Positions 13,330 to 24,331 of a DNA stretch of 64,000 nucleotides are shown piece by piece (position 1 is the stretch's first letter; each line of letters starts with the position of its first letter). The position numbers and the translations under genes are program-made. Origin of the DNA: Strongylocentrotus droebachiensis (taxonomy: Eukaryota > Echinodermata > Echinoidea > Camarodonta > Strongylocentrotidae); NCBI GenBank assembly GCA_035222895.1, contig JAVYIG010000689.1:164501-228500 (forward strand), written 5' to 3'. The notes below the pieces were generated by a model that had not been told where the DNA came from, ran no database searches, and worked only from the letters and a program-made list of their open reading frames with translations.

Positions 13330-14407
13330 CATTATCAATTGACTGCGCGCAGAGAGGTGTCCCATCATTTTTTGCCCTGTTTAGATCTGCTCCTTGGACA
13401 GTGAGAAACTGTACATCACCGAGGTGACCATTGGATGATGCCGCGTGGAGAGGTGCCCTGTCATTGTCATCATCTCTATTTCGATCTGCTTCTTGGCCTA
13501 TGAGAAAAAGTACAACATCGAGGTGACCATTGGATGATGCCGCGTAGAGAGGTGTCCTGCCATAATGATCAGCCCTATTTAGATCTGGTTCGTGTTGAGT
13601 GAGAACCCTTACAACACTCAGGTGACCATTGGATGATGCCAGGTAGAGAGGTGTCCTGCCATGTTTATCAACGCTATTCAGATCTGCTCCTTGGCGAATG
13701 AGAGCCTGTACAACCCGGAGGTGACCATTGAATGATGCCGCGTGCAGAGGTGTGCTGCCATATTTATCAACTCTATTCAGATCTGCTCCTTGGCCAATGA
13801 GAACCTGTACAACATCGAGGTGACCATTTGATGATGCCGCGTGCAGAGGTGTACTGCCTAAACGATCAGCCCTATGTTGAAATGCTACATGGCGAATGAG
13901 AAACCGTACAACATCGGGGTGACCATTGGATGATGCCGCGTGCAGAGGTGTACTGCCTAAATGATCAGCAAAATCTATATCTGCTCCTTGGCCAAAGAGA
14001 AACTGTACAACATCGAGGTGACCATTTGATGATGCGGCGTGGAGAGGTGTCCTCCAACCATACCCAAACCTATTTAGATATGCTCCTTGGCCAAAGAGAA
14101 ACTGTACAACATCGAGGTGACCATTTGATGATGCGACGTGGAAAGGTGTCCTGCCATCATAACTACGTCTATTTAGATCTGCTCCTTGGCCAATGAGAAA
14201 CTGTACAACATCGAGGTGACCATTTGATGATGCGTTGTGGAGAGGTGTCCTGCCATAATAATAATTAGTCTTATTTAGATCTGCTCCTTGGCCAACGAGT
14301 AACTTTACAACATCGAGGTGACCATGGAATGCTGCTGCATGGAGAGATGTCAAATCGTATTTTTTAGCCTTAGAAAGGTCTTCTCCTTGAATCTTGTCCC
14401 CATCCAT
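13330..14407 (-). CDS. Ankyrin-repeat protein, first coding exon (gene A)
   Basis: The exon starts at ATG 14407 (MDGDKIQGEDLS) and encodes 10 full 33-residue ankyrin repeats of the TPLHAASSNGHLDVV type plus a partial cap, about 359 residues. The frame stays open past 13330, but the phase-1 donor G|GTAAGT at 13329 is at the same place as the exon end of gene B, so I end the exon there. Ankyrin repeats bind other proteins; the partner is unknown. The first 16 residues match gene B with few changes, and both flanks are duplicated. No ZU5, UPA or Death exon was found between here and the 3'-UTR-like segment at 9.4 kb. Gene A may therefore be a truncated paralogue, or its later exons may lie elsewhere. 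Confidence 0.8.
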
Positions 14408-15380
14408 GATAAGAATTCAACTGATCTAAGTGTCTGCCTGTAATTTCTAGACTAAAGTATAGGCTATTTGATCAGCCAACTAGAACTGCATTACACCTGA
14501 AGACATGAAGTTATTGCGAATCTGTGTTATTAGGTCTATTTCATGGTCGCACCTAACGACTCCAAGCTATGGGACGAAGATAGATGGGTAGGCTATACCG
14601 TGCCGGTTATTATCTGCTCCAAGTAAAACGACTGGCAATGGTTTAACGTGCCTGCAAACGTCATTTAGACCGCGTGATTTGTCTTGCCCGAGCTGTAAGA
14701 GATCACTTCTTCTGATTATATATTTATTAATCGTTCATATCAGCTGCATAGGTACGCTCCATTTCTGAATTAGCATGATGGTCTTCCATTCTCCCATTAA
14801 TGTCACATATCCAACACCTCCTCAACGTAGTCAAATCTCGAATGTGTATACGCGACCTAGGCCTACCGATATGGCAATGTTGTTATTCCAAAATACAAGA
14901 AACCAGCGCGATATCATAGGTAACTTGTATGATATGACGTTCGATACAGGCTACAATAAATACACGCAGCTCTATTCCTAGTTGCTGCATTATGGACCTA
15001 GAACGCACTCAACCGTCAGTCAGGTGTGACTTATGCTACCTGCTTCCTCAAACATATTGTATAAATTGATTATGACCTGAATTTAGTTTCTGTTTACTAT
15101 TTTACTCGGCTCAATGAACAGTTGACAATAGTCCTAACCTAAAAATGGTGACCCAATAAAATCGTAATACAATATTCCAATAACATGACGGAGGAGAATA
15201 TTTAATCGTGAAAAATATGATACCAACATTTACAGATTTGGTAGAGGGGCTTTTGTTTTGGAGAGTATTTTGGATTGCAATAATTCATAGGAGTTCAGAT
15301 TTGTCCATTATCAATGAAACATCAATTTTCAACCATTTTTATGAATCAATCGGATGGAATCAATTTTACAAATGAATTTA
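14408..15380. promoter_or_regulatory. Duplicated 5' flank of ankyrin gene A
   Basis: This flank is collinear with 29806-30780 upstream of gene B. It shares the TTACAG/GCAGAC site just upstream of the ATG (a possible 5'-UTR splice acceptor), the ACCGCGTGATTTGTCTTGCCC block, and a TATATA stretch about 300 bp upstream. Conservation in both copies suggests the promoter was duplicated with the gene. The exact transcription start cannot be read. Confidence 0.5.
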
Positions 15381-15697
15381 CCGTGAGTCTGGACAGATTA
15401 ATTTATTAATGATGTATACACTGCATACCATAGTCTTATTAAAGAGCAGCAAACACGAATGATTGTTTCTAGAATTCAGCAAATTGTTGCTAATGTTGCT
15501 TTTCCCTAAAATCATTATGATACATACAGCTAGCGAAATACGTGGGAGACATGCTATATCACAAGTATTTACTTCATCATCCTCGTTCCAGTTTCCTTTT
15601 TTCTTGTAAGACCTACTGTATGGAGAAGAAATGGACAACGCTCTAAGTCAGTGACTAAGCTCAGGGGGTGCATGTTTTTCGTATTTAATCGTATTGC

Positions 15698-15734
<37 letters not shown>

Positions 15735-16330
15735 GGGGAGCGAGGGGGTTGTGCGGGATTTCAAGTTCAGTTTTCTTTAAAATTATTCAACCTAGCTAGT
15801 ACTAATGCAATGTATCTTCCACGCGTCACTGATTGCCATGTGATAGTACCACAGTGATGTTTATTGTTGTAAAGAATGTAGTTGGCTTGCACTCAGTGCG
15901 TGCTTGGTGTTGCTATTAGGGACTTTTCGATTTGCACGTCGACATAGTGGACCGCTAGATGTGACGTCATAATAAGGCACTGTCAGTGCCTTAAAAGGAC
16001 GTCATACGTTGCAAACAAGTCAAAACAAAATCATATAACCAAAGGGACCTACTGGGTCTAAGCCAAAAGTTACTTTACAACAATTGAAACTTCTCCTAGA
16101 GGGCCTATAAAATAAAATAAAGGAGTTTATTCAAAAAGCATTGTACAGACGATGACAAAATATGAATAGCACATCGTTGTTATCGTGTGAATGATCTCTT
16201 CTATATCTCTCTGCCAAATCCTGCGAACAGTGGAATCAATCGAGCGGAATCAATTGATAAACGAATTTATCATGAGTCATGACAGATTAATTTGCTACTG
16301 CATATCATAGTCGTATTAAAGAGCAGCAGT
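15381..16330. repeat. Dispersed repeat copy with (AG)n tract
   Basis: Same family as 4236-5460 and 30700-31040. It contains the GTGCATGTTTTTCG block followed by an (AG)n microsatellite at 15695-15735, and it ends in the TTTACAACAATTGAAACTTCTC block. No coding function is seen. Confidence 0.65.
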
Positions 16331-16438
16331 GCCGAATAATTGTTGCTAAGATTGATGGAAATATCCCGGTGTATATCAGTCGGCATAAAGGTCGGCGAAG
16401 CTGAGACCGCTATCGTTCAAACAGTCACTACACCAGCC

Positions 16439-16740
16439 TTTACGCCGACCTTGCAATACTTTCGCCGACTAGCTCTAAATACGACCTTTACGCCGACCTT
16501 GCCATACTCACGCCGACTAGCTCTAAACACGACCTTTACGCCGACCTTGCCATACTTACGCCGACTAGCTCTAAACACGACCTTTACGCCGACCTTGCCA
16601 TACTTACGCCGACTAGCTCTAAACACGACCTTTACACCGACCTTGCCATACTCACGCCGACTAGCTCTAAACACGACCTTTACGCCGACCTTGCCATACT
16701 TACGCCGACTAGCTCTAAACACGACCTTTACGCCGACCAA
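16439..16740. repeat. 48-bp minisatellite, six copies plus a partial
   Basis: The unit is about 48 bp and contains ACGCCGACCTTGCCATACT, then GCCGACTAGCTCTAAACACG. Inner copies are nearly identical; the first is more diverged. Because 48 is a multiple of three, both strands show a spurious repetitive open frame here. Confidence 0.95.
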
Positions 16741-17959
16741 ATTTACCAGCATTTGAACATAAGTGGTGAGTGGTCAATAGCCGTGTGGAGGGAAAGGGAG
16801 GGGGGGTAGTTTTTATTATTGGAATGCGGAGACTGCTATGGACAATTTTGTATCTTTATCTGAGATTTGAAAGCATTTTTTGGGGTCCACGTTAAGGTTA
16901 GGACTATGATTTGGTTAATATTTAGGGTTAGCGTTAAAATTCGGATTAGGGTTAAGATATCAAGGTCCAAAAAATAAGATCTGTTCAGTCTTTCATGATT
17001 ACAATGTGCTTAAAACCCCATTAGGATTGTCTTTTGCTCTTTATAAAATGTAATGTTTTCGAAATGCGACCTCACTAATCCTAAATTATTCTGATCATCA
17101 CACCAAACTTCAAAATGTGGTGGTTATTAAAGCAGTATCTTGAACCGTGCAAAGAGAACGTTGAAATCATCCTTGATAATGTTATCACATTGTAGGGAAA
17201 TATACCAGTACAAAATTGTCATATTTTCACTTTGAGATTTCTCTTTGTAGGTCCCCCTTTTTTTCCAGAAAGTGCCCTTTGCGTTGGTGCCCCCCTCCCC
17301 ACCTTGTAAGACGCTCCGTCACCCCTGGGGTAGGCACTAGGATTACCACTGGCATTTAAGTTTATTTGGTCATTGGGGTATATTCTGCACTTGTTCAGAT
17401 ATGTATTACTTTTTGCCCAAATTGTCATGATTAATGCTCTTTTCCTCTTCTCAAGGATCCTCGTTGGGTAAGGATTAGGATTAGGATTACTTGTATGTTT
17501 GGGCAGTGAGGTATGCGATATGTTAAATTGTTTAGAAATTTAATGATTTGTTGTTGTTGTTGTTGTTGTTAAAAGGGTCTTAAGGCTGTCCAATCTGAAA
17601 ACAATTATTTTCGCCTGGCAATACTGTTCTTCGAGTTATTCATCAATGATGATTAGATGGCGCTGTTTCCTTTCCTCTTGCTGAAATATTGATTCAGTCT
17701 TTTTAGTGTTTCGTTTTTCTTCAACAATGCTACTCCGATGGTCGCCATTGAGTTGAACACAGCTTTCTTTCGTTAGTTGCGACCATTCAATCGATTGTGT
17801 TGGCAATGGTTTAGGTGTCTTGCTTGAAATCGCCTCATTTAATAATATATTCGTTATTATTTCTTTTTGTAATATTTTGTTTAGTAGGGCTGACTGGGTT
17901 AAAGAAAATAAAGGTAACCGGGTCTATGGTCCGGGTTTCGAGTTTGTCTCTGACGAAGA
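16741..17959. other. Gene-free intergenic stretch
   Basis: It contains a few scattered GGGTTAG motifs at 16890-16955, a short (TTG)n at 17549-17572, and a fragment at 17000-17340 resembling 6660-7040. No gene or RNA is supported. Confidence 0.5.
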
Positions 17960-18660
17960 TAACATTTATAAAGTTTAAATCATAACTTCAAGAAGCCCTA
18001 TGGGCGAAATTGAGTTTATCCTCAACTTGTCAACAGAGTTCTTTCCCCTGCCTAATACTAAGTGTTTATTCATACAGTGGAGAATCGTTTTCATGTGGTA
18101 CTAGGGACCAAAAAAAATGTCATGTATTATCAGATACATTAATATATCAGAGCTCTTTATACTGAGGTTTTCACTCTATCTATATAAATGTGTGTTTTAT
18201 TTACATGTAAACGTGTATACACACACGCACACTCAACCGCCCACACACACACACACACATACACAGTGTTTAGTCCTGCGTCATTTGAAGAAAGAATAGA
18301 CAGCTAAAAAATCGAATAATTAAATGACCGTAGGAGATACAAATATTAAATGACAAAATTTATTCAAAACAAGTACATACTTCCTAAAAAAATGAACAAA
18401 ATGCACAGCTACTAACTCTAGAAAGTTTATGTACATTATGGTGACACTCTGAAGAGTAGAAAAGTATTTACAGTGATTCAAGGACTCTGACCTACTTATC
18501 TACTCTCTGTTATGATAGCGATTATTCAATTGACCATTCTTTGTAATACCACGAAATTTAATGCACGCAGCTTTGTTAAGTGCCTCGTTGAAAATTATTT
18601 CATTCACCTGTTACAAATAATTGTACTTCAATAGTCAAGATGCGTGTTGTTTGGTAGGAC
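17960..18660. repeat. Segmental duplicate of 8930-9690, gene B 3' side
   Basis: Collinear with 8930-9690 and holding a (CA)n tract at 18240-18262. It lies downstream of the Death-domain exon of gene B on the minus strand and probably contains the end of that transcript. Confidence 0.65.
18359..18364 (-). terminator. Candidate poly(A) signal for gene B
   Basis: AATAAA on the minus strand, about 1.8 kb past the stop codon at 20151. The same hexamer and its surroundings are kept at 9417-9412 in the duplicate. An earlier signal could be used instead. Confidence 0.35.
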
Positions 18661-18865
18661 AAGGAGAGTGCATTTGTCATGTTCACTTTAATAGTGAAAT
18701 CTTTCAATAAAATAAAGATTAATTATTAATTAATCAATTATCAAATATCCAATACTATTCTTTTCTGTTCAACATAATTTTACAAAGATCTTGACTCATT
18801 CATTCATATAATTCAGTGAGCAATATTTACAGTAGTGTCAATAATGACAATGCATGTTACATCAT

Positions 18866-18972
18866 TAAATAACATCTTGACATAAAATAGATACAACATT
18901 AAATAACATCTTGGCATAAAATAGATACAACATTAAATAACATCTTGGCATAAAATAGATACAACATTAATA
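18866..18972. repeat. 34-bp tandem repeat, three copies
   Basis: Unit CATTAAATAACATCTTGGC followed by ATAAAATAGATACAA. The three copies differ by a single base. Confidence 0.9.
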
Positions 18973-19619
18973 CAGAAGAAACCTTAATTTTACTCACCGG
19001 TCGACACCAGCTAACACTGTGCTAAATCGACATACATGAGTGTTACCATCCAACTCTCATGTAGCACAAGACTTTCATTAGTCTATAATGACTATGTGCT
19101 ATACCTTTACAAATGTTCTAAAAGTTACATGAAAAGAAGAAGAAGAAAAATTACTTCAAAAAAGTGCCTTTTACAAAATGACATCTAACCAGTAGGAGGT
19201 AAAGCTTGCGCTCAGTTCAACTTTACAATGCTATACATGTATTTGACATAATATATTACAAAATAGTAAAATTTGCTTAAAACATAAACCCAGTACAATT
19301 CAAATTATGACAGTACTTCAAGTTTGTTCGTATAGACAATAACACAGTGCAATGTTTCAAACATTATCAATAGCATTATCAAATAAAAGTCACAAATATC
19401 AGAATATCAGATGAAGTATAAGGCCTGGTTCAATGGTATATAAACTTTCACAAGTAAAAATGTCACTAGTTATTCGTACTACATGTTTATCTTAGTAAAT
19501 AATCTAAAGTGGTAACATGATATTTATGATAAACAGTTTAATAAATTATAATCACCACGAACACATTAACGTACTCCAAATAGAAATATTAATAAATATT
19601 CTGTTTTAGCTGCACATAG

Positions 19620-19975
19620 AGTTCTTAAAGGTAAAAATCAATTCTGGTCATGCGATTTCACTGTGAAAGAAACGTTGTGGAATCGATCAGAAAAGGTTGA
19701 TCATCTAGCATATAAGTATTTGTGTGTACTTCAAGGTTCTGGAATCATCAAAATGATAAGAAATTAGGCCCAGTCTTGGTAAAGTTACAAGCATGGTATG
19801 TACACAGACAGGTGTATATGGGACTACGCGACACGTGCATGACACGTTCGCGATACCTATCAGGTCCAAATATATATAATAGTTTACCAAATATATCAAT
19901 TATTAGGCGGTTTCCCGGCAAAATCTGTATCATTACGTATTAGTCAAAACATATTATTTCACATGATTGGTAATA
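19620..19975 (+). repeat. Dispersed repeat, family X
   Basis: Contains GAAAGAAACGTTGTGGAATC and GGCCCAGTCTTGGTAAAG. Related copies lie at 41360-41600 and 42560-42960 (reverse orientation), 46095-46250 (partial) and 60835-61075. No coding capacity is seen. Confidence 0.7.
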
Positions 19976-20150
19976 GAGCTTCCATTTCATTTTGACAAGC
20001 ATAAGGTACAATAACACGCCAACGGTGGTCTGTAATGTACTGGTAGGGGAAGAAGAGGAAAGAAATCTCACAGTTTCTTCTGCAGCAAATATTTGAACAG
20101 TCACCTTCACTGTCAACAAAACAGTGTAATTAGATGTTCTACCTTTGCTC

Positions 20151-20392
20151 TTATTTATACTTGGATCTAAGACCACCAGCCCTAGACTCAACAAGAACCT
20201 GGTCCAAGTCTCTCAGGGTCCTATGGGATTCTGCTTTCCACAGCTGCAGAAGGTGCATGTATGTATCCGGATAGTCATTTATCCTTTGCGTTAGGATGCC
20301 TTGTGCAATACTTGGTTTGATCCCCAGAGTAAGGTGCAGAGCGGAGAAATGATCCGGAAGGAGTTCCTGTGAGATTCTTAGCAAATGAACAT
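20151..20392 (-). CDS. Gene B exon 6: Death domain, stop codon
   Basis: The exon encodes about 79 residues of a Death domain at the C-terminus: LLRISQELLPDHFSALHLTL, then ILTQRINDYPDTYMHLLQLW and TLRDLDQVLVESR. The six-helix pattern and the DYPDTYMHLLQLW stretch fit the family. Death domains pair with other Death domains in receptor and inflammasome-type signalling. The 5' border is unsettled. The best acceptor (TTCAG before 20419) gives the wrong phase relative to exon 5. CAG ending at 20393 gives the right phase but has a poor pyrimidine tract. An unseen small exon is also possible. The frame ends in TAA at 20151. Confidence 0.8.
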
Positions 20393-20587
20393 CTGTTACT
20401 TCCGGTGAATCAGTAGGCCTGAAGGAGAGACAAAGATTTAGTTTGCGATATCAAAGCTTAAACATGGCAAGAATTTGTCAATGATAATAATTAATTGATT
20501 AGACAAATTAAACGGTGGTCAATTTACAACCTGTCTAAACTAGACAAAAATGTTAAATAAACTTTAAATGTACAGCACAGCTATGAG

Positions 20588-20803
20588 GAGGCGCGATAGC
20601 TCAGTCGGTAGAGCAGTGGTCTTGTAATCCGGTGACCCGGGTTCGAAGCCAAGGCGATGCGCTAGTGCCCTTTGGTAAGGTATTAATCCTCATTACCAGG
20701 TCCCTCGGAGAGGACCTAAAGCCGTCGGCCGCACGGTTGCTTACTTACAAGCATTTATGCTTTCTTAGCAGTCAGATAAAATAACCACCACCACCACTAT
20801 GTT
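20588..20803 (+). mobile_element. tRNA-derived SINE
   Basis: The head resembles tRNA-Thr(TGT): A box TAGCTCAGTCGGTAGAGCA, anticodon region TCTTGTAATC, B box GGGTTCGAAGCC. A non-tRNA body follows (GTGCCCTTTGGTAAGG) and ends in ACCACCACCACC. Body or tail fragments of related SINEs occur at 31425-31570, 59436-59512, 59868-59966 and 62205-62310. It lies in the intron upstream of gene B exon 6, on the opposite strand. Confidence 0.8.
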
Positions 20804-21460
20804 AAATACAATACATAGGTTACAATAATTAATGTATTGTTATGATATTATAACCAAACAAATGAATTGTCTCTTGAAGTTCCTTTTAAATTCATAAAAA
20901 CTATCAAATTAGTTATTACCTACAAGATTGTCACTTATTTAAATTACAATGAAATGGAGAAGAAAAGTTAACAGCGCAAATAAATTGCCCAAGCCAAGAA
21001 AATTCCACTTTATGAAAACCCAAGTGGTACAACAGACGCAACTTAAAATCAGAGAAAGTGGTCTGAAATAAAGTACCGAAAAGTTCGGTACATTAACGCC
21101 CAGGAGAAAATCAGAAGCGGGACAGAACATTTCGAAATAGACAAGAAAAAGACCTACTTTTGAGTTCCGTTTGCCCTTTGTGTCACCTGGTCCCCTATGG
21201 TTAGAAAGGAAAATTAAAAAAAACAAAGCACTGTTTCACGTTAGTGTTTCCCTTTTCCTTAGTATACTTGTATATCAGATACTGATTTGTATTGGTATTT
21301 CCAACTGTAATATTATTCTGACACGTTTTTTTTTCTGACGATTTTATAATTGTTTAACATTTTAAAATTTCTTGTAGTTTTTCTTTTCTTTTTATTCGAA
21401 ACCTATTTTTTGTCGTTTAACGTTTGAAACAGGTTATAAGACTAAAACGTATACTACTAA

Positions 21461-21715
21461 ATGTTGTGGTTGTTCTTCGTCCTTCTTCTTCTTACTTTCT
21501 TCGTTATAAAGATGAAACCTAGGCTGGGGGCCTACATTTATATGTTTTCAGGCGATCAACACTTACCTGACAGATTAACATGTATACTACTAAATGTTGT
21601 GTTTCTTCTTCCTACTTCTCCTTCTTCTTTTATCCGTTATAAAGCTGAAAGCTAACCAAGTGGCCTACATTTTTATGTTTTCAAGCGATCAACACTTACC
21701 TGACAGATTCATCGG
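21461..21715. repeat. Tandem duplication covering a gene B splice donor
   Basis: Two copies of about 120 bp (about 21461-21596 and 21597-21712). Each contains GTTTTCA(G/A)GCGATCAACA, the reverse complement of the exon 5 donor and early intron. The first copy therefore carries a second donor-like site (AATCTGTCAG|GTAAGTG on the minus strand). Confidence 0.8.
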
Positions 21716-21850
21716 ACAAATAATTTCTATCTTTGCGCTTTGTTCCAAGATGAACTGAACGAAGACTTTAGATTGGTCAGCGGCTTGAGTGTTAACGACG
21801 AACCGTACATTGACCTCAAGTGATTTATGAAACAGAGTTTCCTGTTGTGT
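21700..21850 (-). CDS. Gene B exon 5: end of UPA domain
   Basis: Fifty codons, phase 0 to 1, between acceptor TTTCTAAGCAG and donor G|GTAAGTG. The peptide contains LEVNVRFVVNTQ and KVFVQFILEQSAKIEIICPM, alternating hydrophobic residues as in the last beta strands of UPA domains. It follows exon 4 without a frame break. Residue positions in the joined protein are about 1248-1297. Confidence 0.75.
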
Positions 21851-22843
21851 CTGCTTAGAAAGACATAGGATAACAATTTTGAATACACATTAGATGTACC
21901 CGTCATGCCCATGATTTAGATTGCATTACCTACGATTTACCTAAACGTATTACATGTGTCTCTATTAGACCCCGTAGATATCATCCTATATAAAATAAAT
22001 TGTTTCTTATCATGCCACAGGGCTAATCCCCGTTGTGCCAAGCCCCAAATCCCCCCGTGCCAGGTTGTTTTGGAGATTATCTGATTCAAGTGATGGTTTT
22101 ATGAATAGCGCGTGCGAAACACACAGCACAGTCCGATAAGCATGAACAATAACCGTTATTACGAATGCGTGCTATGCGTGCTTGTACGGCAGTGATTCAG
22201 TAGATAGCTCGCATGTACAAAGCACTATAACGGTAGCGTGCATGCAGCCTCATGACATGCTATGAGTTAAATTGTTTGAGTAATCAAACGCACACACACG
22301 TCTGCTGGCAACAAAACACGCACACACACTTACGTCGAGCGATGTTAAATAAACAATATTATTATTATTATTATTCAATTGATCCGCAATATCAAATTAA
22401 TACACCTTTGGTAAGAAATGTTGCATATATTTGCCAGAATAGATAAACATTCATATTGAACCTCAACTGAGGTAATATGATCGAGTAATTTTAATTGTTA
22501 CGAAAACTTTTCATTCACCTGTTACGGTAAGAAAAATTGCATGTACGGAGAGAGATAAAGTTGCAACACGCGCGTGATGAAATGTTAATTCATGGAGTTC
22601 CAAATAAGTTCTCTTCTATTTAGAGATTTCATGTGAGAGGAAACTATTAAGAGCTCCATTATTTAAAATTTGATCGCGTACGTGTCCGTGGGTCACAACT
22701 ATGTCTCTCAATACGCTATGACTCGATCATACAGATCGAAAACACACAAACCTAACAAAGACATTGCTCTGAATAGCCATCAAATCGATCAGTGAATTAT
22801 GATTTGGTTTCTCGTTGTAACTAAAGCATTTATATAAACTTGC

Positions 22844-22954
22844 CTTGGTGTATATTTCCTTGTCGTCTACCTGACAGGTTACTTTCAGATCACCAGAACG
22901 CCATGCCACAAAATATTCTTCTCCCTTTATCGGTGTCACGTATCCTGGTTCGGG
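22844..22954 (-). CDS. Gene B exon 4: middle of UPA domain
   Basis: Thirty-seven codons in phase 0 with both neighbours. The acceptor AAAAATCAG is weak because the upstream tract is A-rich. The donor is AAG|GCAAGT, a non-canonical GC site with otherwise ideal context. The peptide reads PEPGYVTPIKGEEYFVAWRS, then GDLKVTCQVDDKEIYTK. The W-x-x-GDL pattern is typical of UPA beta strands. If the GC site is not used, the frame continues to a stop near 22727. Confidence 0.65.
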
Positions 22955-23898
22955 CTGATTTTTTTTTGATATAAAATGAATATACATGTAAAATGAGAAG
23001 AAAGTAGCCCAAAAATAAAAAAATGTAATAAACTTATACATAAAATACAGTTTACACTTTACATAAGCAAACAAACCACAGGAATAAAATTGAAAACAAA
23101 AATTAAAACAACGCCATTAAGAACGGAATTTTTACCTTAAGATTTGTTTTTGAGGCCCTCATCCTTGTCAAGCATCGCTTATAATTGCGATCTCCTGCAC
23201 TTTTTAACAAATAGTTGAATATATTCAGTTTCGTACTATATGAACATATATACACAACAAACGTTTTTACATACAAATTTGTATTGTTTGTGAATTTTGT
23301 ATTATACGTTTATATGTTCTTTGTTATTTAGTTATTATATTGGAAAAGAGCAGAAATAAAAAAAAAAAAAAAAAAAAAAAGAACACAGAGAAAACAAACG
23401 ACTGGATAGCCCATTTTCAGCTGCACTTGCGTAGTGCAGCTTTTCTTCCATGGAGACCAGAAATTAAAAAAAAAAGAAAATTGTGGGGGGGGGGGGGGTA
23501 ACAAAACAAAACACCAAGAACAATGGTTTGAGGAAAAATAAATAAATTAAGGTATTATGGTATCAATTAATTTAGTTGTGAAAGAGGGTTCTAGGACACG
23601 TACCCCTGGACATCCACCCCCGGATAACCAATCAACAAGTAATGTATGCCATTTATATTCTGATTATAGAACTAAATTATTCCTAACAGGTGAATTAAAT
23701 CATTTGTTACACGGCACTTAAAGTGTACGAATAACACTCCATTACAATATGAACATGGTCTATTTGCCCTGCTCCAGCCCACGTTGCTTGTCATTTTGCG
23801 GTGAACCTCATACGCAGGCTTTGTTGGTCTGAACCAGAAACCTGGACGAAAAGCAAATATGACATAAGTACTTTAGTAGTCTTTAAACAAACTGGCCC

Positions 23899-24056
23899 GA
23901 ATTCAAAAAGGAGGTTTGTCGACCATCCTAAGTTTATGTGTGTCATATGACGCGTTTCGACGCGTTTTTACTGACCAAGGTTTGTAAACACGCTTCGAAA
24001 CGCGTCATATGACGCACATAAACCTAGGTTTGTCGACAAACCTCCTTTGTGAATTC
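23899..24056. repeat. Hairpin element in a gene B intron
   Basis: An inverted repeat bounded by GAATTC at both ends, with AAGGAGGTTTGTCGAC in the left half and GTCGACAAACCTCCTT in the right. The inner arms contain TCATATGACGCGTTTCGA and its complement. It ends only 37 bp from the exon 3 donor. Confidence 0.85.
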
Positions 24057-24092
24057 CTGCCATTGTGTCACATTACCCCTTCCCTTTCATAC

Positions 24093-24331
24093 CTCCGCTT
24101 TCCCTTGGTTACTGTCTCTAATGCAGAGCCTCAACAGATGCTTAGTGCTCATAGGACTCGGTTCGGGTACGAAAGGCGTACAGATGACACGCTTGCCCAC
24201 GAATACCTTTGTGATGAAGGCAACAATCCACCATTCAGAGAAGTGAGAGATATAGAGGTCAAGGTCTCGCTCTCTAACAACACATCGAGGGTCACCATTG
24301 GCAGCAGCAATCAACGAAAAACTGTCGGAGC
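24093..24331 (-). CDS. Gene B exon 3: end of ZU5 with HFS motif, start of UPA
   Basis: Seventy-nine codons after a split Ser codon. The acceptor is TTTCAATTTAAAG, the donor GAG|GTATGA. The exon gives CVVRERDLDLYISHFSEWW, the C-terminal strand of ZU5, followed by GKRVICTPFVPEPSPMSTKH and LLRLCIRDSNQGKAE, a UPA start. His-Phe-Ser is encoded at 24245-24237 (about residues 1160-1162). In PIDD1 and UNC5CL this motif is the autoproteolysis site (cut between Phe and Ser), and the FIIND of NLRP1/CARD8 cuts at an equivalent F|S. Phases agree with exons 2 and 4. The plus-strand open frames over this exon are shadows. Confidence 0.8.

Noticed and set aside
16340-16756. Open frames over the 48-bp minisatellite on both strands
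   Set aside because: Explained by a repeat period divisible by three; no flanking gene signals.
16890-16955. Telomere-like GGGTTAG repeats
   Set aside because: Only a few irregular copies; not a telomeric array.
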